Shown in pieces: positions 1 through 7,113 of a stretch of 19,913 bases of DNA. The DNA is from Methylovirgula sp. Lineage in GTDB: Bacteria > Pseudomonadota > Alphaproteobacteria > Rhizobiales > Beijerinckiaceae. Below the pieces are notes generated by a model. It did not search any database. It was not told the DNA's origin and worked only from the letters and a program-made list of their open reading frames with translations. Position 1 is the stretch's first letter; each line of letters begins with the position of its first letter. The DNA lies in the NCBI GenBank assembly GCA_030038595.1, contig JASHSW010000054.1, positions 1-19,913 on the forward strand. Reading direction: 5' to 3'. Position numbers and translations under genes: made by a program.

Positions 1-32
1 GTGACTAACGTAATGGTTCAATGGAACCGGAC

Positions 33-107
33 GGGCGGTTAGTTCAGCGGGAGAACGTCCCCTTCACACGGGGAAGGTCGCAGGTTCGATCCCTGCACCG
101 CCCACCA
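33..107 (+). tRNA. tRNA-Val (anticodon CAC)
   Basis: A full cloverleaf can be folded by eye. The acceptor stem GGGCGGT (33-39) pairs with ACCGCCC (97-103). The D-stem is GTTC/GAAC (42-45 with 53-56). The anticodon stem TCCCC/GGGGA (58-62 with 70-74) encloses the loop TTCACAC, which puts the anticodon CAC at 65-67, reading GUG valine codons. The T-arm is GCAGG-TTCGATC-CCTGC (80-96). Discriminator A104 is followed by an encoded CCA at 105-107. All invariant positions seem intact. The promoter is probably mostly outside the window because only 32 bases precede the gene; those contain a small GGTTC-AATG-GAACC inverted repeat (15-28) of unknown meaning. The 127 bases between the tRNA and the stop of the facing GMC gene hold no gene that I can support. 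Confidence 0.96.
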
Positions 108-234
108 CGCGCAACCGACTGAAATTCCTGGTCAAAACCGAATTGGTCGCGGCTGCCGCGATCGAGCCTGCATTCGCTCGACAGTTTGCTTGGCGAGAGG
201 AGATGATACCGCAGCCACCAGGCAGGAAGCGATC

Positions 235-1911
235 CTACAATTCGCCCCGAGCCGCCATCCGCTTTATACGGTCTGCGGTTCGGCACGCGATCGCTTGAAT
301 GGTGAGCGAAGGATTGACCCCGCCTACAGTGGGGAAAACCGAGCCGTCGCAGATCCAGAGATTGCCGATGTCCCAGCTGCGGCAATCCGCGTTGACGACG
401 CTTCGTCGCGGATCGTCGCCCATGCGCGCGGTGCCGTTGAGATGACAGGTATCATCGTCTTGCGTCCAGATGTCTTTTGCATGAATCGCCCGCAGCGCCT
501 CGCCCATGAATTTTACGGAATGGTCGATGAGGCGCTTGTCATTGTCGCACCACGAGTAGGTGATGCGCGGAATCCGAAGACCGTACTGATCGACATCATC
601 GGCAAGCGTCACGCAGTTTGACTCTTGCGGCAGCATTTCGCCGACCACTTTTAGGCCGACGACATGATTGTAATTTTTCATTTCCGCAACGAGCGGGTCG
701 CCCCAAAGGCCGCGGCCCCAGAACAATGTCCTCGCCCATTGTTGCGGAAGCGGTCCCTGGCTCATGTAACAATAGCCGCCGAAGAAATCCTTCTTGTCCT
801 CGTAGTTCCAGTGTTCGGTGAGCGACAGCGAGGGAGGTCCTTTGTAAGAGCGAACCTCTGCGTCCATGACGCCCCAGACGGCTTGATTGGATTGCGCCAT
901 CAGATTCTTGCCGACGAGGCCCGAGCTGTTGGCAAGGCCGGCCGGAAACCGGCCTGTCGCCGAGTTCAGCAACAAACGCGGGGTCTCGATTGCGTAGCCC
1001 GCAACGACCACATTGCGAGCCCGCTGGAAGTGCCATTGTCCTTCGCGATAGTAGTGCACGCCGGCGGCTCTATCGGTGTGATCCACTTCGATCCTGCCGA
1101 CCATGGCCAAGTCGCGGATTTCGGCACCGGCCGCGATAGCGCGCGGAATCCAGGTGACCAGCGCGCTCTGCTTGGCATTCGTCGAACAGCCTACGACGCA
1201 AAACCCTCGATATACACAAGGATGCGCCAAGCCGCGCGGCGCGGAGAGCGTAGCAAGCGGCGTTCCGGTCCATTTGATGCCGAGCGCCTCGCAGCCTTGC
1301 GCAAGCGCGCGCGCCGCGGCATTGAGTTCATGGGCGCGATAGGGATAGCGCGGCCGCGGCGGTCCCCACGGATACGTGACCGGCCCGGAGATTTTTAGCG
1401 CCTGCTCGACTTCGGTGTAATATTTCCACATTTCGCGCCAATCGAGGGGCCAGTCGGCGCCGTATCCGAGCAAGCTGCGGGATTTGAACCACTCCGGCCG
1501 GAAGCGCAGCGACACCATCGCGAAGTGCACCGTCGAGCCGCCGACGGCCTTGCCGCTATTGTTGGCGCCCATTTGCAGCGGATTGTCGCCGTCGACGATG
1601 CGATCGTCGGTCCAATAAAGCTTCACCTGTTCGGACTCGTCGGAAGCAAAATCCTCCAACGGGCGGAAATATGGGCCGGCATCGAGCCCGACGACGGAAA
1701 ACCCGTGCTCGGCGAGCCGACAGGCGAGCGTGCCGCCTCCGGCGCCGGTACCGACGATGACAAAATCGACGGGATCGGTTTCGCGATACTCGCGCATCCG
1801 AATCCAGGCGCCAGGACGGAACACGTCGGGGGCCCGGCCGTTGACGGCGCGCGGCGCCTGCGGATTATCGCACACGGCGATTTTGCCTCCGCGCCGCAGC
1901 GACATCGCCAT
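235..1911 (-). CDS. GMC-family FAD dehydrogenase, gluconate 2-dehydrogenase-like large subunit
   Basis: A 558-residue glucose-methanol-choline oxidoreductase, expected to oxidise a hydroxyl group of a sugar, sugar acid or alcohol with FAD. The dinucleotide-binding loop GTGAGGG lies at residues 54-60 after a beta-strand-like VDFVIV. The GMC active-site region is at the C-terminus, with HLNGTARMG from His490 and GGVNPSLT containing Asn533. A C-X5-C-X3-C motif (Cys232, Cys238, Cys242) matches the spacing recalled for the [3Fe-4S] site of bacterial FAD-glucose and fructose dehydrogenases, suggesting electron export rather than oxygen use. The N-terminus has no twin-arginine or hydrophobic export signal. 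The ATG at 1911 is preceded by GAGG with six-base spacing; a second ATG at 1905 is possible. The 5' end overlaps the subunit-3-like gene by 47 bases, so the two are probably coupled. The substrate cannot be read from sequence. Confidence 0.9.
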   Translation of the reverse strand: MAMSLRRGGKIAVCDNPQAPRAVNGRAPDVFRPGAWIRMREYRETDPVDFVIVGTGAGGGTLACRLAEHGFSVVGLDAGPYFRPLEDFASDESEQVKLYWTDDRIVDGDNPLQMGANNSGKAVGGSTVHFAMVSLRFRPEWFKSRSLLGYGADWPLDWREMWKYYTEVEQALKISGPVTYPWGPPRPRYPYRAHELNAAARALAQGCEALGIKWTGTPLATLSAPRGLAHPCVYRGFCVVGCSTNAKQSALVTWIPRAIAAGAEIRDLAMVGRIEVDHTDRAAGVHYYREGQWHFQRARNVVVAGYAIETPRLLLNSATGRFPAGLANSSGLVGKNLMAQSNQAVWGVMDAEVRSYKGPPSLSLTEHWNYEDKKDFFGGYCYMSQGPLPQQWARTLFWGRGLWGDPLVAEMKNYNHVVGLKVVGEMLPQESNCVTLADDVDQYGLRIPRITYSWCDNDKRLIDHSVKFMGEALRAIHAKDIWTQDDDTCHLNGTARMGDDPRRSVVNADCRSWDIGNLWICDGSVFPTVGGVNPSLTIQAIACRTADRIKRMAARGEL

Positions 1912-2545
1912 TTTTCACCTCGGCGGCTTCCCAGGGATCGCGTTCGTCATAATCCATGCGAACATAGCCGCGCGGACTCGCCGGGCCGCCCCAGCCGATC
2001 TCACTCCACGCAATGGGGTGCGCGTAATAGGCGAGTACGATGTCGAGCGCCATGCGCCTGCGAAAGAACATCGCAGGCGGCATGTCCGCCCAAGCGGGAT
2101 GGTGCAGCTCGCCTTTTGCCATGCGCATGAGCAACGTGTCCCGGTCCGCGGCCGCGAGTTCGCAAAAAGATGCCCGATAGGCTCCCGTTGCCTCCGCATC
2201 GAGCGCCTTCAATCCCAGGCGCCACGCTTCCCGTTCGCGCGGCAGACCGGCCACTCGGTAGCCTTCCGATCTTCCCTGATGCAATTTTTCGTCGACGAGG
2301 GCGGCGACAGGGATGTGCGGCCGCGTCGCAGGTTGCGGCACAATCCGCTCTGCGAGTGCGATCACCGTTTCGAATTCCTTGTTCGTAAAAAAGCGCAGCG
2401 GCGCATCAATCGAAAGCCGCCGCGCGACGACCTGCCGGGTTTGCTTGTTCCACGACGGTCCAAAGCGTTTCGATAGAACATCGTAATTGGGGAAGCGGTC
2501 TTCCACGGCCTGCCGCCTGCTGACGTCATGCATCGGGGTGGTCAT
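1865..2545 (-). CDS. Gluconate 2-dehydrogenase subunit 3 family protein
   Basis: A 226-residue protein resembling the small (gamma) subunit of membrane-bound gluconate 2-dehydrogenases. The recognisable part is the central stretch beginning FFTNKEFETVIALAERIVPQ, the usual family opening, followed by a helical region and an Asp/Trp-rich C-terminal part (AYYAHPIAWSEIGWGGPAS) typical of this family. In known complexes this subunit partners the GMC flavoprotein and assists its folding or export. Classical members begin with a Tat signal; this one does not (the N-terminus MTTPMHDVSRRQAVEDRF lacks a hydrophobic segment), so cytoplasmic location is inferred. It overlaps the upstream membrane-protein gene by 20 bases and the downstream GMC gene by 47, implying one transcript. 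No strong Shine-Dalgarno precedes the ATG at 2545, consistent with translational coupling. Confidence 0.82.
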   Translation of the reverse strand: MTTPMHDVSRRQAVEDRFPNYDVLSKRFGPSWNKQTRQVVARRLSIDAPLRFFTNKEFETVIALAERIVPQPATRPHIPVAALVDEKLHQGRSEGYRVAGLPREREAWRLGLKALDAEATGAYRASFCELAAADRDTLLMRMAKGELHHPAWADMPPAMFFRRRMALDIVLAYYAHPIAWSEIGWGGPASPRGYVRMDYDERDPWEAAEVKNGDVAAARRQNRRVR

Positions 2546-3512
2546 CCATCAGTCCGAGCGCCGCAAGCCCTGCGAGCGCCAATCCTGCGAAACTGGGGGG
2601 AGCGGGAAGCGGCGGCCCATTCAACAGGTTCTGGCTCCAATTCCGCCAGCCGCCCATGTTGCGGGCGACCCCGAAGGCGTGGAAACCGAGGCCGGCGAAT
2701 CCCATGGCGGCGAGCAGCCGCATCCAAAAACGAGCAAGCCAAAGATTACGTCCGCGCCGACCGCGAGCCGCACGCGCCATCAGCACGGAGCCTACCGGCG
2801 GCAGCGTTACGGGAAGCAGCATGAAGGGATCATGGAAGGCGCCGCGAAAATGCAGAAGCCCCGCCTCGCCGGTCGTCCCGAGAAGGCCGGCACCGACAAC
2901 GGCGGCCATGGTCCGCCCCGCCGGAAGGTAAAAGATTGTCGGCAGGGTTCCCGGCGCGTGATCCCGAACGCGCTCGGAACAAAAGCCTAAAAGCCCGGAT
3001 AGAAGAATGGCCATCGGGGCGCCGAGCGGAGCGCCGTAGAACAGGTTTTGCCAAACGAAGCCGCTCGTTCGTTTGCCGACGTTGTAGAGATGAAAGCCGG
3101 TGCCGACGAGCCCGGTAAGCGCGGCGAGCATGTAGATCACGTCGCGCGTAGCATGCGCGCCGGGGCGCGAGTCCGCCGTGCCGTGCATGCTCGTCCCCAA
3201 GGTCAAGGCCGACACGACGAGCGGCGTGAACATCGCCTTGTTCTTGAAGGATCCGCGATAATGTTCGACGGAACTGTCGGCGAGAACGGATAAGGCAAGC
3301 GTCCCGGCAGCCCGGTTGAGACGCTGCGCCGCCGTTACGTTGGGCGGCCTCGCGTCCCTCATCGCTTCGCAATCCATTCGTCGTCCCGTCGAACGCAGCG
3401 CAGCCGCAAGCCCGAGCCCGCCCAGCAAACCTACTGCGGCGAGAATTGCAGCGGGGGTTTCTTGCGCGCGTACTTGGCCGCCTTTTCCTTCGTTCCGCGC
3501 CGCGGCTCCCAT
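2526..3512 (-). CDS. Multi-spanning membrane protein with duplicated histidine module
   Basis: A 328-residue integral membrane protein of no family I can name. Hydrophobic segments lie near residues 20-40, 94-110, 125-145, 163-178, 200-215, 228-245, 263-282 and 306-321. It contains two copies of one module. Copy A (about 80-175) has HYRG at 84, GFH ending at His141, then QNL-F-YGAPLGAP. Copy B (about 217-320) has HFRG at 221, GFH ending at His278, then QNL-L-NGPPLPAP. The His-to-His spacing is 57 residues in both copies, which strongly implies internal duplication. It lies between the TPP enzyme and the dehydrogenase subunits with overlapping ends, so a role as membrane anchor, quinone site or heme-binding electron acceptor is inferred, not shown. 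The ATG at 3512 overlaps the upstream stop (TGATG) and has GGGAAGGG just upstream; a GTG at 3515 is an alternative start. Confidence 0.8.
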   Translation of the reverse strand: MGAAARNEGKGGQVRAQETPAAILAAVGLLGGLGLAAALRSTGRRMDCEAMRDARPPNVTAAQRLNRAAGTLALSVLADSSVEHYRGSFKNKAMFTPLVVSALTLGTSMHGTADSRPGAHATRDVIYMLAALTGLVGTGFHLYNVGKRTSGFVWQNLFYGAPLGAPMAILLSGLLGFCSERVRDHAPGTLPTIFYLPAGRTMAAVVGAGLLGTTGEAGLLHFRGAFHDPFMLLPVTLPPVGSVLMARAARGRRGRNLWLARFWMRLLAAMGFAGLGFHAFGVARNMGGWRNWSQNLLNGPPLPAPPSFAGLALAGLAALGLMDDHPDA

Positions 3513-5290
3513 CACCCCTTCCCTGGTAGGACGCCGGCCAACAACTCTTTAGCGCTGTTCTTGAGCACGCTGCCGAGTTCCGGCTCGTCGCGCATCATGA
3601 ACATGAAATTCTCGGCGTCCTTCATGGTGATGTGCGGCGGCAGAGGCGGAACGTTCGGATCGGTATAGGCCTCGAGGATGGTGGGACGATCGGCCGACAG
3701 CGCTTCGTCCCAAGCGGCGCCGACCTTTTCGGGATCATCGACGAAGATTCCCTTCAGGCCGATGAGCTCTGCATATTTGTGATATGGAAAATCCGGAATG
3801 CTCTGGGTCGATTCCGTCTTGCCGGCGCCAATCAGGATCCGCTCTTCCCAAGTCACCTGGTTGAGGTCGCGGTTGTTCAGCACCAACACAATCAGCCGCG
3901 GATTGGACCATTGCTGCCAATATTTGCCGATGGTGATCATCACGTTGAGGCCGTTCATCTGCATGGCCCCGTCGCCCATGCAGGCAATCACCGTGCGGTC
4001 CGGAAACGCCATCTTGCCTGCCAATGCGTACGGCGTTCCGGCGCCAAGCGAAGCAAGACCGCCGGAGAGCGACGCCTTCATGCCGCGCCGCATCTTGAGA
4101 TCGCGCGCATACCAATTGGCCACCGAACCCGAGTCCGCCGTGACGATCGCATCATCCGGCAGGCGGGGCGACAATTCCCAGAAGACACGCTGCGGATTGA
4201 GCGGCTCGGCACTTTGCATGGCGCGGTCTTCGAGCGTCTTCCACCAGGATTTGATCCCTTTTTCGATTTGCCGCCGCCAAGCAGTATCGGTCTTTTGATC
4301 GAGCATCGGCAGCAGAGCGCGCAGGCTCGTGGCGCTGTCGCCGACGATGTTGACCTCCATCGGGTAGCGCAAACTGAGCCTGCCGCCTTCGATGTCGATC
4401 TGGACGCCGCGCGCCGCACCCGGATTGGGGAGAAACTCGCTGTAGGGAAAAGCCGAACCGATCATGAGGAGCGTGTCGCAGCCTTTCATCAAATCCCAGC
4501 TTGGCTTGGTGCCAAGGAAACCGATCGATCCGGTGACGAAAGGCAAATCGTCAGGCACTGCGGCCTTGCCGAGCAGCGCCTTGGCCACGCCGGCGCCAAG
4601 CCGCTCGGCGACCGCGATGACCTCGTCGGTCGCTTGCAACGCGCCGGCCCCCACCAGCATCGCCACCTTCTTGCCCTGGTTGAGCACATCGGCCGCCCTG
4701 CGCAGCACCGCCTCTTCGGGCATTTTCGCCGGCCCTACGTAGCCTACGCCCGTGTGGATCATGCCATGCCCGACGGGCGGTTCTTTGTAAGGCAGGAGCT
4801 GCAAATCGTTCGGCAAGATAACGCACGTGACCGCGCGCTTGGCGTAAGCGATACGCACGGCGCGATCGATCAGATGCCGCACTTGCTCCGGCACGCTAGC
4901 CAGGTGTACGAAGTCGCCGGCAACATCCTTGAATAGGTTTTCAAGGTCGACTTCTTGCTGATAGTTCGAACCAAGGCAGCTGCGCGCCTGCTGTCCGACC
5001 AGCGCGACCACCGGAACGTGATCCATCTTGGCATCGTAGAGGCCGTTCAATAGATGGATCGCGCCCGGGCCTGAGGTGGCATAGCAAAGGCCGACTTGCC
5101 CCGTGAACTTGGCGTGCGCCGACGCCATGAAGGCCGCCATTTCCTCATGGCGCACTTGCACGTATTCCATGAAGTCCTTGGCCTTGTCCAAGGCCACGTC
5201 GAGGCCTCCGACCCCGTCGCCGGGGTAGCCATAGACACGCTTCAGTCCCCATTCCGACAAACGGTGCCAGACGAACTCGCTGATGTTCAT
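3512..5290 (-). CDS. Thiamine-diphosphate-dependent enzyme, pyruvate oxidase/PoxB-like
   Basis: A 592-residue enzyme with the three-domain layout of pyruvate oxidase and acetolactate synthase. The N-terminal pyrimidine-binding domain carries the catalytic Glu in VRHEE (Glu49) and the ATSGPGAIHLLNGLYDA stretch (71-87). The central FAD/nucleotide-type domain (about 185-330) includes LVGAGA. The C-terminal diphosphate-binding domain has GDGAMQM at 439 running to NN at 472-473, the classic TPP motif. VLNNRDLNQVTWE is closer to pyruvate oxidases/quinone-dependent pyruvate dehydrogenase than to acetolactate synthase. The expected role is oxidative or non-oxidative decarboxylation of a 2-oxo acid; the substrate is not determinable. 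The open frame extends to 5506, but the ATG at 5290 (MNISEFVWHRL) matches where the family begins, and the extension would overlap the divergent lactonase gene. No clear Shine-Dalgarno is visible. It is the first gene of a four-gene minus-strand operon. Confidence 0.87.
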   Translation of the reverse strand: MNISEFVWHRLSEWGLKRVYGYPGDGVGGLDVALDKAKDFMEYVQVRHEEMAAFMASAHAKFTGQVGLCYATSGPGAIHLLNGLYDAKMDHVPVVALVGQQARSCLGSNYQQEVDLENLFKDVAGDFVHLASVPEQVRHLIDRAVRIAYAKRAVTCVILPNDLQLLPYKEPPVGHGMIHTGVGYVGPAKMPEEAVLRRAADVLNQGKKVAMLVGAGALQATDEVIAVAERLGAGVAKALLGKAAVPDDLPFVTGSIGFLGTKPSWDLMKGCDTLLMIGSAFPYSEFLPNPGAARGVQIDIEGGRLSLRYPMEVNIVGDSATSLRALLPMLDQKTDTAWRRQIEKGIKSWWKTLEDRAMQSAEPLNPQRVFWELSPRLPDDAIVTADSGSVANWYARDLKMRRGMKASLSGGLASLGAGTPYALAGKMAFPDRTVIACMGDGAMQMNGLNVMITIGKYWQQWSNPRLIVLVLNNRDLNQVTWEERILIGAGKTESTQSIPDFPYHKYAELIGLKGIFVDDPEKVGAAWDEALSADRPTILEAYTDPNVPPLPPHITMKDAENFMFMMRDEPELGSVLKNSAKELLAGVLPGKG

Positions 5291-5343
5291 GCGCGCTACG
5301 AGGCTGGATTGAGGCGAAATTGCACGAGACACGATCTGACGTG

Positions 5344-5368
5344 AAACGTTGATCTGCCGCAAACGTTG
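5344..5368. promoter_or_regulatory. Paired AAACGTTG direct repeats in divergent intergenic region
   Basis: The 155 bases between the TPP enzyme start (5290) and the lactonase start (5446) must hold both divergent promoters. Two identical 8-mers, AAACGTTG, lie at 5344-5351 and 5361-5368, 17 bases apart, each containing the palindrome AACGTT. The pattern resembles half-sites of LacI/GntR-type operators, but no regulator gene is in the window. This is a visual candidate only. Confidence 0.25.
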
Positions 5369-5445
5369 CACTTCGCACGCACAAATGACCTGGCCACGGA
5401 TGAGCCTGCTTCGATCAAGCTCCGGCTCGGCCAAAAAGATCGAGA

Positions 5446-6357
5446 ATGGAAGCCCCTTCGAAACATCCCGCCTCCGATTTCGGACTCGAACTCGTGGTCG
5501 ACGCAAAGGCTACGATCGGCGAATCGCCGCTTTGGTGCGCGGCGGAATCGGCGCTATATTGGATCGACGTCAAGGCGCCGGCGCTCTATCGCACCAAAGT
5601 CGATAGACTCTGCACATCGTGTTGGCGTCTCCCCTCGGATATTGGCGGCTATGCCTTAAATCCGCGCGGCAGCGGCGCGATCTTGGGGTTGAGAACCGGC
5701 ATCTTCGCGCTCGATTTTGCGAGCGGCGACCTGCGAAAGCTCTACGATGCGCCATTCGATCCGCGCACCCATCGCTTCAACGAAGGCGATTGCGATCCGA
5801 GTGGGCGCCTTTGGCTTGGCACAATGTTCGACCCTGCTTGCGATGCGCCGAAGCCGCCCGCCAAACAGGACCTTTATTCATTCACCCTGGAAAGCGGACT
5901 TGTCGCGCAGCGCAATTTCGCACTCCTGCACAACGGCTTTGCCTGGAACCGCGCGGGTGACGAACTCTTCTTCGCCCATTCCTACGAGCAACGCATCTAC
6001 GTTTGCGAGTTTGACGCACGTCGAGGCCATATCGGTGCCAAGCGAGTCTTTGCGGAAGTACCGAAGGAATTGGGAATTCCGGACGGAGGCGCAATCGACG
6101 AAGAAGGTTTCTATTGGAGCGCCATTCACGGCGGCGGCCGCTTGCATCGCTATGCTCCAGACGGACGGCTAGAGCGGGTGATCAAACTCCCCTTCGCGCA
6201 TCCGACCATGCCTTCCTTCGGAGGCCCAACGCTTTCTGAGTTGTATCTGACGAGCGCAACACATCGAAAACCGAGTGCGCTGCGTGAAGGCGGCGTGTTT
6301 CGGTTGCGGCCCGGCGTTGCCGGTTTGGCACGGCGTATTCGAATCCGGGACGGATGA
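5446..6357 (+). CDS. SMP-30/gluconolactonase family lactone hydrolase
   Basis: A 303-residue six-bladed beta-propeller hydrolase of the SMP-30/gluconolactonase/LRE family, which opens sugar lactones using one divalent metal. The three metal ligands known from human SMP-30 have clear counterparts: Glu26 (IGESPLW), Asn163 (LHNGFAW) and Asp213 (IPDGGAID), with the same relative spacing. Other family signatures are HRFNEGDCDPSGRLWLGTM (109-127) and FAHPTMPSFGGPTLSELY near residue 246. No signal peptide is present, so it is cytoplasmic. It is transcribed divergently from the TPP/GMC operon, which fits hydrolysis of a lactone made by the GMC dehydrogenase (inference from context). The short C-terminal tail departs from the usual family ending. 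The ATG at 5446 has only a weak upstream purine stretch. The stop TGA overlaps an ATG at 6354 of a small frame described separately. Confidence 0.9.
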   Translation: MEAPSKHPASDFGLELVVDAKATIGESPLWCAAESALYWIDVKAPALYRTKVDRLCTSCWRLPSDIGGYALNPRGSGAILGLRTGIFALDFASGDLRKLYDAPFDPRTHRFNEGDCDPSGRLWLGTMFDPACDAPKPPAKQDLYSFTLESGLVAQRNFALLHNGFAWNRAGDELFFAHSYEQRIYVCEFDARRGHIGAKRVFAEVPKELGIPDGGAIDEEGFYWSAIHGGGRLHRYAPDGRLERVIKLPFAHPTMPSFGGPTLSELYLTSATHRKPSALREGGVFRLRPGVAGLARRIRIRDG

Positions 6358-6626
6358 AGGATGGGCTCGATCTCCGGGGGCCCGAAAAATGGACTTCCCT
6401 TTTTCAAGGCCACGTCGATGTCTTCAAACGCGCTGTCTCCATCTGCCACGTCGCGCAACTCTAGCCTGATTTCACAAGCGTTTCTGGCACTATCTTTGAT
6501 CGCTATCTCGCCCACCATCGCCAGCAGACTTTTCAAGCTGCCTTGCTTGCCTCCAAAGGTGAGCGAACCGGAACCTTTTCGCTTTTCAACCGTCAAACTA
6601 CTGCCACTTTCTCCATGGATGCGTGA
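6354..6626 (+). pseudogene. Possible broken small ORF behind the lactonase gene
   Basis: The 337 bases from 6358 to 6694 lack any gene I recognise and are visibly less GC-rich than their surroundings. One frame is suggestive: an ATG at 6354 overlaps the lactonase stop (ATGA). It reads 36 codons to an in-frame TAG at 6462-6464, then stays open for 53 more codons to TGA at 6624-6626. The two halves would read MKDGLDLRGPEKWTSLF... and PDFTSVSGTIFDRYLAH..., plausible but with no family match I know. Other frames here are also fairly open: a 96-codon plus-strand frame from 6361 and a minus-strand frame 6674-6150 that runs antisense into the lactonase gene. This may be a decayed gene or simply non-coding. 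A weak AT-rich inverted repeat (GAAAAA 6384-6389, TTTTTC 6400-6405) is present. Confidence 0.2.
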
Positions 6627-6694
6627 GCATATCCCGTCCATTCTGAGGTGAATCGCGCGCATGTCGCGCCTCACTTCAGTGTTGAGGAGATTAC

Positions 6695-6949
6695 ATGCGC
6701 TTTGCTCGTATCCTGAGAAAGGCTTTCAGCCGCGGAAATTTAACGACGCTCCTAATCTTAACCTTGGGCGCGCTCTCGATATCAATGCCTGCCTGGGCAT
6801 TTACTTGCGAAGACGTGCGTGGGCTGAGCGCGGTGGAGCAAAATTACTGGTCGAAACGTCTCCATCTCACGTCCATGGAGCGGCATCTCATCTGGGTCGC
6901 CTGCTATCGGGATTATCCTTCCCGGACGCGGGAATTTGTACGGCGGTAA
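6695..6949 (+). CDS. Small exported protein with two cysteines, function unknown
   Basis: An 84-residue protein with a clear Sec-type signal peptide: basic start (MRFARILRKAFSRG), hydrophobic core LTTLLILTLGALSIS, and an Ala-X-Ala cleavage site (AWA, residues 33-35) just before FTC. The mature part is about 49 residues with Cys38 and Cys70, which could form a disulfide, and the pattern VRGLSAVEQNYWSKRLHLTS-x-ERHLIWVACY. I recall similar small hypothetical proteins in Bradyrhizobium relatives but no assigned function. A good Shine-Dalgarno (GAGGAG, five bases before the ATG) supports both the gene and its start. It stands alone between the lactonase and NDH-2 genes. Confidence 0.7.
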   Translation: MRFARILRKAFSRGNLTTLLILTLGALSISMPAWAFTCEDVRGLSAVEQNYWSKRLHLTSMERHLIWVACYRDYPSRTREFVRR

Positions 6950-6980
6950 TGTGCCGCCAGCGAATGCACTGATCCTTTCG

Positions 6981-7008
6981 TTGAATCTGCGATATCGAGT
7001 CATATGTT
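6981..7008 (+). promoter_or_regulatory. Candidate sigma-70-type promoter for the NDH-2 gene
   Basis: TTGAAT at 6981-6986 and TATGTT at 7003-7008 are separated by 16 bases, a fair vegetative promoter pattern. It lies about 105 bases before the NDH-2 start, in the 164-base gap after the small exported gene, where a promoter is expected. It was found by eye and is unverified. Confidence 0.25.
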
Positions 7009-7113
7009 TTCGTTGTGCGCTGCGGCGTCCATGCCCCGCGGCGGAGGCGCGATTCCATGCAACTGCGATGCATAGTTAGAAGGCCTGCCCCGACCAATCT
7101 TGCCGCATAGAGG

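Noticed and set aside
33..107. tRNA-Val as an integration site for an island carrying the GMC operon
   Set aside because: No integrase, no direct repeat of the tRNA 3' end, and no clear base-composition shift over 235-5290 were seen.
147..161. Perfect 7-base inverted repeat TCGCGGC-T-GCCGCGA between the tRNA and the GMC gene
   Set aside because: Considered as a terminator, but the loop is too small, no T-run follows on either strand, and it lies about 75 bases past the GMC stop.
44..385. A minus-strand open frame crossing the tRNA gene (ends CRDRTCDLPRVKGTFSR)
   Set aside because: It is the antisense reading of tRNA-Val; such frames are common false predictions.
5291..5506. N-terminal extension of the TPP enzyme upstream of 5290
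   Set aside because: It would add 72 basic residues absent from the family and overlap the divergent lactonase start; Met at 5290 fits known starts.
6150..6674. 174-codon minus-strand frame opposite the lactonase 3' end and the following gap
   Set aside because: About 40% is strict antisense of a well-supported gene, and I recognise no domain; GC-rich DNA often leaves such frames open.
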